64,000 nucleotides of DNA from Bacteroidota bacterium (GTDB lineage Bacteria; Bacteroidota; Bacteroidia; Bacteroidales; F082): contig JACNJS010000035.1 in assembly GCA_014382445.1 (NCBI GenBank), positions 158,985-222,984 of the forward strand. Reading direction: 5' to 3'. The notes under the pieces are model-generated. The model saw only the letters and a list, made by a program, of their open reading frames with translations, was not told where the DNA came from and searched no databases. Every line of letters begins with the position of its first letter. Positions within the stretch are counted from its first letter, which is position 1. The position numbers and the translations under genes were made by a program. This document shows positions 35,834 to 43,185 of this stretch, in pieces.

Positions 35834-37198
35834 TTATAAATTTAAATCTTGTACTAACTTATCTTTTTTGTGCTCAAATACTAAGTTATGATAATGAAGG
35901 TTTGAATTATACGACCATGTTGCCGAAATTGGGTTTCTTGTTGCCTTCAAAGCATCTATGAATTTCCTTTTCAATCGTTTTTCATCATATAGGGTTTTCC
36001 ATGCTGAATCTATTGATTTAGTGAGTTCTCTAGCAGTCATAAGCCTTGGCTTATAAACTACTTCTACAAAATCGTAACGAGCCCAGTCATCAGGGAAATT
36101 GTTGCAAATTAGTCTATGCTCATCCACCAAGCGATCAAATAACGGTGTACCGGGAAGAGGAGTAAGAATTGTAGCCTGCATTGCATCAATATTAGAATTG
36201 AGCATATACTTTGTTCGATTCTCAATTGTTTCTGGGGTGTCAGTATCTAAACCATAAATAAATGCACCAAGAACAGCAATTCCATACTCGTGTATTTTAT
36301 CGTAAACTTTTGAAAAGTTGTTGATACCAATTTTTACATTCAGCTTTTTATTTGCCGATTCAAGTTGGTCGATAAGCTCCGACTCAATACCGAGAAATAT
36401 CATCCTGCATCCTGCTTCAGCAGCATATTTTAACACTTCGTCGTGATCGGCAATATTCATCGAAGCTGCGCAAAACCAATCTTTTTTAATGCTGCGCCTA
36501 ATAATTTCTTTGCAAATCTCAACAACTCTTTTGGCCGATTTTTTTGAATATCCGATGAAGTTATCATCAACAAAATACACTTTATCTTGTGGTATTTTTT
36601 CAAATTCATCTACCACATTTTTAACCGGACGGGCGCGGTATTGTTTTCCGTTAAAAGTATGAACCGAGCAAAAATCACAACTCATTGGACACCCCCTGGT
36701 GGTTTGTACACTACCAAATGCATATCCGGAATGATAAAGGTCGATCCTTGGCTGTGGTGAATCAACCAGAGGTTTCAGCTCGCCTTTATATAACCGTTTT
36801 AATGATTTGTTTTCAAAATCCAGTATTACATTTTTCCAAACACTTTCAGCCTCTCCAATCACAACTGTGTCGGCGTAAGTTAATGCTTCTTCCTGCATCA
36901 TCGAAACATGAATCCCGCCAATCACGGTTGGAATATTTTTCTTTTTATAAATTTCAGATATTTCATAAGCACGTGTTACCTGGGATGTTAGTGCAGTTAA
37001 TCCAACAAGGTCGGCTTTTTTAAATTCAAAGCGTTCAAAATTTTCGTCGAGTAATTCAATATCCCAATGTTCGGGAGTTAAAGCAGCAATTATCGCGAGG
37101 CTCATTGGAGGGTATATTGACTTTTGATCTCTTATCAGGCCAATTCGCTTTGTGCTTAACGGATTTATGAGTAGAAGCTTGTATTTTTTTTTCGTCAT
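35834..37198 (-). CDS. B12-binding radical SAM protein, copy 2
   Basis: This radical SAM enzyme has an N-terminal cobalamin-binding domain (residues about 5-130: KLLLINPLSTKRIGL and VIGGIHVSMMQEEALTYADT) and a radical SAM core with the cluster motif RGCPMSCDFCSVHTFNG, then VYFVDDNFIGYSKKS and GIAVLGAFIYGLDTD. The ORF opens at 37234, inside the upstream gene, but the Met at residue 13 (37198) begins the conserved part and leaves a 13-bp gap, so I use that start. It is a close paralogue of the next gene upstream, sharing long identical stretches and its final NLVFEH. Reaction unknown: relatives methylate unreactive carbons or rearrange lipid, hopanoid or cofactor skeletons. Confidence 0.9.
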   Translation of the reverse strand: MTKKKYKLLLINPLSTKRIGLIRDQKSIYPPMSLAIIAALTPEHWDIELLDENFERFEFKKADLVGLTALTSQVTRAYEISEIYKKKNIPTVIGGIHVSMMQEEALTYADTVVIGEAESVWKNVILDFENKSLKRLYKGELKPLVDSPQPRIDLYHSGYAFGSVQTTRGCPMSCDFCSVHTFNGKQYRARPVKNVVDEFEKIPQDKVYFVDDNFIGYSKKSAKRVVEICKEIIRRSIKKDWFCAASMNIADHDEVLKYAAEAGCRMIFLGIESELIDQLESANKKLNVKIGINNFSKVYDKIHEYGIAVLGAFIYGLDTDTPETIENRTKYMLNSNIDAMQATILTPLPGTPLFDRLVDEHRLICNNFPDDWARYDFVEVVYKPRLMTARELTKSIDSAWKTLYDEKRLKRKFIDALKATRNPISATWSYNSNLHYHNLVFEHKKDKLVQDLNL

Positions 37199-37211
37199 GA
37201 TTGAATAGTTC

Positions 37212-38615
37212 CTACAAAAACGGGTTTGATTCAAATTCTTTCAATCCGAAAATATCAACAAGATCAAGCTGAGGCCTGCTTTCATCATGTTCAAAAACAA
37301 GATTGTAGTACTGCAAATTTGAACCATACGACCATATTCCCGCAATAGGGCTTTTTGTTTGTTTAAGCGTTCGGATAAATTTCTTTTTCAATATTTTCTC
37401 ATTATATAACTTATCCCAGTTTTTGGCTATTTCGCTGGTTATAACCTCATACTGCATAGTGTCGTGCTTAAAAACAACTTTACCAAAATGGTAATGTTGC
37501 CAGTTGTTTGGGTAATCGTTCATAGTTATTTTGCCCTCCTCAGTCATTCGATTAAATAGACCGGTTCCGGGAAGTGGAGTTAGAATAGTAGCCTGAACAG
37601 CATCAATTGATGCGTTATTTATGTATTCGGTACGGGCAACCATCGACTCCGGTGTGTCGGTTTGCAATCCGTAAATAAAGGCTCCAAGAACAGCAATTCC
37701 ATGTTTATGTATCTTATTAAATACTACTTCATAGCTGTCGATGCCCATACTAACATTCAGCTTTTTGTTCATATCCTGCAACTGGTCGATGCGTTCCGAC
37801 TCAATACCCAATAAAACCATCCTGCAACCACTTGCTGATGCTAAACGTAATACTTCTTCATTATCGGCAAAGTTCATCGATGCCGAGCAAAACCATTCAA
37901 TCTTTATTCCGCGCTCGATAATCCCTTTGAATAATTCGATGGCTCTTTGCTGCGATCTTTTCCCATAACCAATAAGGTTGTCGTCAACAAAATAAACCAG
38001 ATTGTGCTCAAGAGTTTCAAGCTCGTCAAGTACTTCAGCTACAGGCCTCAACCTGTATGAGTTGCCATTAAAAGTATGAACCGAACAAAAATCACAACTC
38101 ATTGGGCAGCCGCGGGTTGTTTGGATGCTGGCAAAATTATAGTCCTTGTGAAAAAGATCGCGCCTGGGCTTTACAGCATTTTCCATCGACAATAGTTTTC
38201 CTGTGTAACTTTTCCTTAGTTCACCGTTTTCGAAGTCTTCAATCAGGGTGGGCCATACACTTTCAACTTCACCAATAACAACCGAGTCAACAAGTTTCAT
38301 GGCTTCCCCTGGCATCATCGATGCGTGTATGCCTCCCAGTACTGAAGCAATACCCTTTTTACGATAAATATCTGCAATTTCATATGCCCGAGTAACGCTG
38401 GAGGTAAGAGCTGTTAATGCTACAAGGTCAGCATCTTTGAATTCAAAACTATCAAAATTCTCATCTAATAATTCTACATCCCAATCATCGGGTGTAAGAG
38501 TAGCAATTATTCCCAATCCCAAAGGTGGGTAAATAACTTGTTTGTGAATTATAAGACCCTTAGTGCCTGTGTTTAACGGATTTATTAGTAATAGTTTTTT
38601 CCTTTTTGTCGACAT
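37212..38615 (-). CDS. B12-binding radical SAM protein, copy 1
   Basis: This 467-residue enzyme has a B12-binding domain (LLLINPLNTGTKGLII, DADLVALTALTSSVTRAYEIAD) and a radical SAM core (RGCPMSCDFCSVHTFNGNSYRLRP with CxxxCxxC, NLVYFVDDNLIGYGKRSQQR, GCRMVLLGIESERIDQL, GIAVLGAFIYGLQTD). The C-terminal domain includes ILTPLPGTGLFNRMTEEG and ends with a 20-residue tail not shared with copy 2. It is the first of a tandem pair. A TATCTTTG element (38638..38645) stands about 25 bp upstream. The classic B12 motif DxHxxG is not obvious, so cobalamin binding may be of the His-off type or absent. Confidence 0.9.
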   Translation of the reverse strand: MSTKRKKLLLINPLNTGTKGLIIHKQVIYPPLGLGIIATLTPDDWDVELLDENFDSFEFKDADLVALTALTSSVTRAYEIADIYRKKGIASVLGGIHASMMPGEAMKLVDSVVIGEVESVWPTLIEDFENGELRKSYTGKLLSMENAVKPRRDLFHKDYNFASIQTTRGCPMSCDFCSVHTFNGNSYRLRPVAEVLDELETLEHNLVYFVDDNLIGYGKRSQQRAIELFKGIIERGIKIEWFCSASMNFADNEEVLRLASASGCRMVLLGIESERIDQLQDMNKKLNVSMGIDSYEVVFNKIHKHGIAVLGAFIYGLQTDTPESMVARTEYINNASIDAVQATILTPLPGTGLFNRMTEEGKITMNDYPNNWQHYHFGKVVFKHDTMQYEVITSEIAKNWDKLYNEKILKKKFIRTLKQTKSPIAGIWSYGSNLQYYNLVFEHDESRPQLDLVDIFGLKEFESNPFL

Positions 38616-38750
38616 AAATTTGTTTGATTCTTGAAGACAAAGATAATTATTAAAATAGATGTTTGGTTTTAAAGGCTACACTAAAAAATTCGTAACTAAT
38701 AGTGTAACGAAAAGTAATGATGACTAGAGTTTCTAAAAATCCTTAATTTT

Positions 38751-38882
38751 CTTTGTGTCACTTGAGCTTCTTTGAGCTACTTTGTGCAATAGCCCTGCCT
38801 GCCGGTTTACCTGCCGGAAGCATGGCAGACAAGTGTTTCACAGAGGATCACAGAGAAGACACAGAGTTTCACAGAGTTTATT
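38751..38882. repeat. Long imperfect inverted repeat of CTTTGTG / CACAGAG units
   Basis: The left arm is built of CTTTGTG-, CTTTGAG- and CTTTGTGC-type units (CTTTGTGTCACTTGAGCTTC...). The right arm has four CACAGAG units (TTTCACAGAGGATCACAGAG...). They are imperfect reverse complements. The centre has a G+C-rich hairpin (CTGCCTGCCGG...CCGGAAGCATGGCAG). There is no coding content. It lies between the radical SAM pair and the hpd operon in a 396-bp gap and looks like a mobile non-coding palindromic repeat. The rest of that gap shows nothing I can name. Confidence 0.65.
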
Positions 38883-39011
38883 GAAAGATTATCCTGTATT
38901 TTAATACTGATTAGTTACAAAAATTCTACGCGCTTTACTCTCATCGCGAAAAATATGTACATTTATCGACCCTAACTGGTCAAAGTTTTTGTTTATACAA
39001 ATTTGTTAATT

Positions 39012-41693
39012 ATGTCCTTCCCTGATGAATTTCTCGAGTGTTCAGCAATTAATTATTATGGTAATGCCCCGCAAGGGCACATCTTAGAGAGAGAAATAGT
39101 TAAAAATCCTACTCAAAGGGTGGAGAAAATACGAAATCAGTATTTTGAAACGAAGTCTTCTGCATCTATTGAATTTCCATATTGGTATACACGTAAGTGG
39201 GAAGAACTAGAGGGCGAAGTGCCAATCGTAAGAAGAGCCGAAGCACTCAAAACAGGTTTTGAGCATCTTACACCTGTAATTTACCCCGGCGAATTACTTG
39301 TTATGGGAAAAGCTAACTACCTAAGGGGTTCATATCCAATGCCATGGCTGTCGGAAGCATTTTTTCTCGCCAAGGAAGATGAAATGTATAAAGAAGCTCT
39401 TGAGGCAGGAAAGGTCAGTTCGGATGAAGTTACTACAATGGGACAGGGAGGAGGTAACGTTACTAAAAGTATTGGCAATGTAATATCGATTGCCGGAAAG
39501 TTCGGGATGAGGAAGGAAGAAATGCCAATGCTTCTGAGAATTGCAAAAAAATGGCATAACAAATCTGTCGATGACATTGGTCACAAATATGAGCAGCTGG
39601 TTCCTGGATACAGCACTAAAGAAGAGATAATGAGGGCTGTTATTTGTATGTTCGATTCGGGCTATACTCTCCCTCAGGGCCGTGAAGTCATGAATTATTA
39701 CTATCCGCTGCAATATGGCATTAATGGAATATTAAAAATCTGTAAAGAAAAGATTGATGCATCAGCCGGTTATCCGAATATGGACAGGAAATATTTTTAC
39801 AAATCAATTGAAACAGTTCTTTTAGGAATTCAAAAATGGATAAAAAACCATGCTGATGAAGCAAGGTTTATGGCAAGCCTGGAGAAAGATAACAACCAAC
39901 TTCACGAATATTTGGATATTGCAGAAAGACTCGACTGGCTATCACATAATCCTCCCCGGGATTTTCACGATGCATTGCAGTTGACATGGATTTTCCATGT
40001 TGCTGTACTAAACGAAGATGCAATTTCGGGACTTTCGCCCGGAAGGCTGGGACAGGTACTATATCCCTACTGGAAACAAGACATGGACGAAGGTAAATTG
40101 GATAAGGAGAAAACTATCGAACTACTCGAAACTATGCGCATGAAGTTCACTCAGCTGGATTGCTTTGCATCAATGGGTGTTGTTGGAGGTGTACTAAGTG
40201 GTAACACTTTTAACAATCTGTGTGTGGGAGGATTAACCAAGGATGGCAATAGCGCGGCTAACGAGCTTGAAATACTTATCATGGAATCATCAATCACTTG
40301 CGACACTCCTCAACCAACTTTAAGTTTACTGTATGATGAAAAGTTGCCTGAAGAGTTCTTGCTTAAAGGTATCGAAACTACAAAGGTAGGAACCGGATAT
40401 CCGGCATGGGTTAACAACCGCGTAGCGATGGAGTTTATAATGGAGAATTTCAAAAATGAAGGAATGGAGATGGAAGAGGCAAGAGCATGGTCGATAGGTG
40501 GCTGCCTTGAAACTTCAGCCGGAAGCTGGATGCCTCTTGAGTTTAATGGGGAGATTCATTATATTCCCGGTGGCTCAGCACCGGCCACAAGTGTTGGGGT
40601 TCACTTTATATCTGTGCCAAAAGTGCTTGAAGCTGTGCTTTACAATGGAATTGATCGAAGAACCGGAAGAAGAGTTTATCCCGCTCACGGCAAAAAACTT
40701 AGTACTTATGAGGAACTTTGGGAAACATTCAAAGAGTATTTCAGCCTTACGGTAGAAGTTCTTACGCTTACAAATAATATTCAGCACGACATTTGGGGTA
40801 AGATTTCGCCATCAATTGTAAATAGCATGCTTAAACCCGACTGTTTGGAAACCGGCAAAGATATCAGCCACAAAGGAAGCCGCTATAACCGTACATTTAA
40901 TGTTGAAGTTTGCGGAGGGGTTAACCTTGTAAACTCGCTGGCATCAGTAAAGAAAAATGTTTACGTAGAAAAGAACTTTTCGTTAGCAAATCTGAAAGAT
41001 GCCATTGATTCTAATTTTGGATATTTCACTGCACAGGAAACAGGTTCATATAGTTTGATTGAACAGAAGAGAACTGAAAAATACGAAGATTGGTTAAAAA
41101 TTCATAGCCAATGCCTCGATGCTCCTAAGTATGGTAATGATGAAAGTTTTGTGGATAATATTTTCCGCGACTGGCAAATCTGGTTCAGCAAAATGTGCGA
41201 AAATTATCTTTCACTATATAATGAACCACTTTATTCATGTCAGATATCTGTATCAACCCATGCACCAATGGGAGCCGTAACATTGGCAACTCCTGACGGG
41301 AGATTGAGCGGTACAACATTTGCCGATGGCTCTGTTTCGGCCTATCCCGGAACTGATCAAAACGGCCCATATGCACTTTTTAATTCCGCAACATGTTACA
41401 ACCATGCGCTTTCGCAGAATTCGCAGCTGAATATGAAAATCCATCCTTCGGTTGTAGCCGGCAGGGAAGGCTCAAAGAAATTTTTAGAGATGATCAAGGC
41501 ATATTTGAGGAAAGGTGCGTTTCACGCACAATTTAATATTGTTGATTCGCGCATGTTAAAAGATGCACAAAACAACCCCGATAATTACCGGGGACTAATG
41601 GTTAGAGTAGCAGGGTTTACACAATATTGGGTTGAACTTGGTAAGCAAATCCAGGATGAGGTAATTGCCAGAACAGAATATGAAGAAATTTAA
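39012..41693 (+). CDS. hpdB: Glycyl radical 4-hydroxyphenylacetate decarboxylase, large subunit
   Basis: This glycyl radical enzyme is predicted to decarboxylate 4-hydroxyphenylacetate to p-cresol, a late step of tyrosine fermentation. The ORF track opens at a TTG (39003), but the ATG at 39012 is better, giving 893 residues. In that numbering the thiyl Cys is 498 and the partner Glu is 500 (SIGGCLETSAGSW), with Ser339, His531, Glu632 and the radical Gly868 (MVRVAGFTQYW). All lie exactly five positions before the residues I recall for the C. difficile enzyme (Ser344, Cys503, Glu505, His536, Glu637, Gly873), which hold the phenolic substrate. The Cys-rich small subunit and the activase follow at once. 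The alternatives, indoleacetate or phenylacetate decarboxylase, are less likely because the small subunit is characteristic of this enzyme. Confidence 0.9.
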   Translation: MSFPDEFLECSAINYYGNAPQGHILEREIVKNPTQRVEKIRNQYFETKSSASIEFPYWYTRKWEELEGEVPIVRRAEALKTGFEHLTPVIYPGELLVMGKANYLRGSYPMPWLSEAFFLAKEDEMYKEALEAGKVSSDEVTTMGQGGGNVTKSIGNVISIAGKFGMRKEEMPMLLRIAKKWHNKSVDDIGHKYEQLVPGYSTKEEIMRAVICMFDSGYTLPQGREVMNYYYPLQYGINGILKICKEKIDASAGYPNMDRKYFYKSIETVLLGIQKWIKNHADEARFMASLEKDNNQLHEYLDIAERLDWLSHNPPRDFHDALQLTWIFHVAVLNEDAISGLSPGRLGQVLYPYWKQDMDEGKLDKEKTIELLETMRMKFTQLDCFASMGVVGGVLSGNTFNNLCVGGLTKDGNSAANELEILIMESSITCDTPQPTLSLLYDEKLPEEFLLKGIETTKVGTGYPAWVNNRVAMEFIMENFKNEGMEMEEARAWSIGGCLETSAGSWMPLEFNGEIHYIPGGSAPATSVGVHFISVPKVLEAVLYNGIDRRTGRRVYPAHGKKLSTYEELWETFKEYFSLTVEVLTLTNNIQHDIWGKISPSIVNSMLKPDCLETGKDISHKGSRYNRTFNVEVCGGVNLVNSLASVKKNVYVEKNFSLANLKDAIDSNFGYFTAQETGSYSLIEQKRTEKYEDWLKIHSQCLDAPKYGNDESFVDNIFRDWQIWFSKMCENYLSLYNEPLYSCQISVSTHAPMGAVTLATPDGRLSGTTFADGSVSAYPGTDQNGPYALFNSATCYNHALSQNSQLNMKIHPSVVAGREGSKKFLEMIKAYLRKGAFHAQFNIVDSRMLKDAQNNPDNYRGLMVRVAGFTQYWVELGKQIQDEVIARTEYEEI

Positions 41694-41747
41694 GGGTTTG
41701 GAGTTTGGAGTTAAAGTTTTAATTTAATAGTCAATAATCAATTAGTA

Positions 41748-41987
41748 ATGAAACATATAGATTGTAAATATTATCTTCCTGTTGATGCGTTTAAAGGATT
41801 GTGCAAAAGAGACAAAAACAATATAGCTGCCGATGATGAGTCGTGTGAACATTTCGAAAAAGCCCAAAAGTGCAAACATTGCTTTAATTTTCAGTTAACA
41901 ACGGATGATATGGGTAACTGCATGAAAAAATATGATGCCTACCCACAGTTGAATGCTCTAACCTGCACTGATTTTCATTGGAATTAA
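41748..41987 (+). CDS. hpdC: 4-hydroxyphenylacetate decarboxylase small iron-sulfur subunit
   Basis: This 79-residue Cys-rich protein forms a hetero-oligomer with HpdB and binds two [4Fe-4S] clusters, thought to regulate the complex. The ligand pattern is complete: His3, Cys6, Cys19 and Cys33 for the N-terminal cluster and Cys42, Cys45, Cys58 and Cys73 for the C-terminal cluster, seen in KHIDCKYY, GLCKRD, ESCEHF, CKHCFNF, GNCMKK and LTCTDFHW. Length and pattern agree with the C. difficile small subunit (85 residues). It sits 54 bp after hpdB and 1 bp before the activase gene. Confidence 0.9.
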   Translation: MKHIDCKYYLPVDAFKGLCKRDKNNIAADDESCEHFEKAQKCKHCFNFQLTTDDMGNCMKKYDAYPQLNALTCTDFHWN

Positions 41988-41988
41988 G

Positions 41989-42912
41989 GTGGAGCCCAAA
42001 GCATATATTTTCGACATTCAAGGACTATCTGTTCATGATGGTCCCGGATGCCGAACTCTTGTGTTTATGCAAGGCTGCACATTAAACTGTAACTGGTGCT
42101 CAAATCCGGAAGGTATAAACCATAGTCCTATATTACTTTACAACATCTTAAAATGCCGCCTTGATGGCAATTGTGTAAAGGATTGTAATTTCGGAGCAAT
42201 TGAAATAAAAAATGAACAACTTTTAATTAATCGTAATTTTTGTAACGACTGTTTTGAACACTCATGTTTAAACAATTGCTATACTAAAGCACTAAGTGTA
42301 AGTGCGAAAGAAATGACCGTAGGAGAACTTATGAAAACTATAAACCGCGACAGGCAGTTTTGGGGGCTCGATGGAGGCATAACCTTGTCGGGAGGTGAAC
42401 CGCTCCTTCAAATTGATTTTGCTGAAGAGCTCTTAAAGCAATGTTACGATTCATATATACATACTGCCATCGAAACATGTGGCAATCTCCCATGGAAACA
42501 TTTTGAAAGGGTAATGCCTTTTCTCGACTGGATATTCTATGATTTAAAAAATCCCGATACCTTATTGCACAAAAAGAAAACCGGCTCAGGAAACGAACTC
42601 ATACTAAGCAATGCTGCAAAATTATCAAAGGAATTCAGCGGCCGTTTGATTATCAGGGTGCCGGTAATTCCGGGATTTAATAACTCCGATGAAATATTGG
42701 AAAAATACATCAACTTCTTCAGAGAAAACAATATCTCAGAAGTCAATCTGCTTCCTTTGCATCACCTTGGCAGGGAAAAGTACAAATTGTTGGAACGTGA
42801 GGACACGATGGACATAGATAACATTCCAACACAAAATGAAATGAAGCAAGTATCAGAAGCATTTATTAATTCGGGAATAAAGAGTTATACAGGTAGTTAT
42901 ACGCCGTTTTGA
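41989..42912 (+). CDS. hpdA: Glycyl radical enzyme activase (radical SAM) for HpdB
   Basis: This radical SAM enzyme abstracts a hydrogen from Gly868 of HpdB to install the radical. The 307-residue protein starts with GTG immediately after the small-subunit stop. Motifs are FDIQGLSVHDGPGCRTLVF, the SAM cluster MQGCTLNCNWCSNPEG (CxxxCxxC), and a ferredoxin-like insert with a second cysteine set (CRLDGNCVKDCNFG, CNDCFEHSCLNNC). GGITLSGGEPLLQ and PVIPGFNNSDE complete the fold. The Cys insert with extra clusters is usual for this activase group. Confidence 0.93.
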   Translation: MEPKAYIFDIQGLSVHDGPGCRTLVFMQGCTLNCNWCSNPEGINHSPILLYNILKCRLDGNCVKDCNFGAIEIKNEQLLINRNFCNDCFEHSCLNNCYTKALSVSAKEMTVGELMKTINRDRQFWGLDGGITLSGGEPLLQIDFAEELLKQCYDSYIHTAIETCGNLPWKHFERVMPFLDWIFYDLKNPDTLLHKKKTGSGNELILSNAAKLSKEFSGRLIIRVPVIPGFNNSDEILEKYINFFRENNISEVNLLPLHHLGREKYKLLEREDTMDIDNIPTQNEMKQVSEAFINSGIKSYTGSYTPF

Positions 42913-43072
42913 GAAGGTATCTTTTTATAAAACTGACTCAATGTTGGTGCTTAAGGAATTAGAGGGAGTTGAAGCAGATTTATTTGAATAATACGACGAC
43001 GAACCATATCCATAAAACAGTTAAAAATCCTTAAACATTGTTAAATTTAGTGCCATCTGCCTCTTGATATAG

Positions 43073-43088
43073 TATTTTTGTACTTTTG
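43073..43088 (+). promoter_or_regulatory. Promoter -7 elements before the 43186 operon
   Basis: Two adjacent TAnnTTTG octamers, TATTTTTG (43073..43080) and TACTTTTG (43081..43088), lie about 100 bp upstream of the gene at 43186. No ideal -33 box was seen. Initiation here would give a leader of about 90 nt. Confidence 0.5.
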
Positions 43089-43106
43089 CAGTACCAATTA
43101 ATAAAT

Positions 43107-43177
43107 GTGAGAAGCACGATTTCTGCACGGATCGGCTCACCAAAACCAACAACTGCGGGAAAGTTTAGTTCAAACTT
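43107..43177 (+). promoter_or_regulatory. Candidate structured 5' leader of the 43186 operon
   Basis: The leader holds GTGAG (43107..43111) pairing with CTCAC (43136..43140), and a 3' hairpin AAGTTT (43161..43166) with AAACTT (43172..43177) ending 8 bp before the start codon. Its base composition is richer in G+C than the rest of the gap. It does not match the riboswitch consensus sequences I can recall (TPP, cobalamin, SAM-I, SAM-II, glycine, fluoride). Confidence 0.35.
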
Positions 43178-43185
43178 ATTAAAAT

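Noticed and set aside
39317-39713. Minus-strand ORFs of 86 and 127 aa
   Set aside because: They are shadows of hpdB, whose motifs on the plus strand are unambiguous.
39012-41693. Pyruvate formate-lyase, choline TMA-lyase or isethionate lyase identity for the glycyl radical enzyme
   Set aside because: The adjacent Cys-rich small subunit and the matching Ser/Cys/Glu/His/Glu set point to 4-hydroxyphenylacetate decarboxylase. Those other enzymes have no such subunit.
42940-42990. Short ORF MLVLKELEGVEADLFE after hpdA
   Set aside because: Only 16 codons, with no promoter-like element close by and no other sign of coding.
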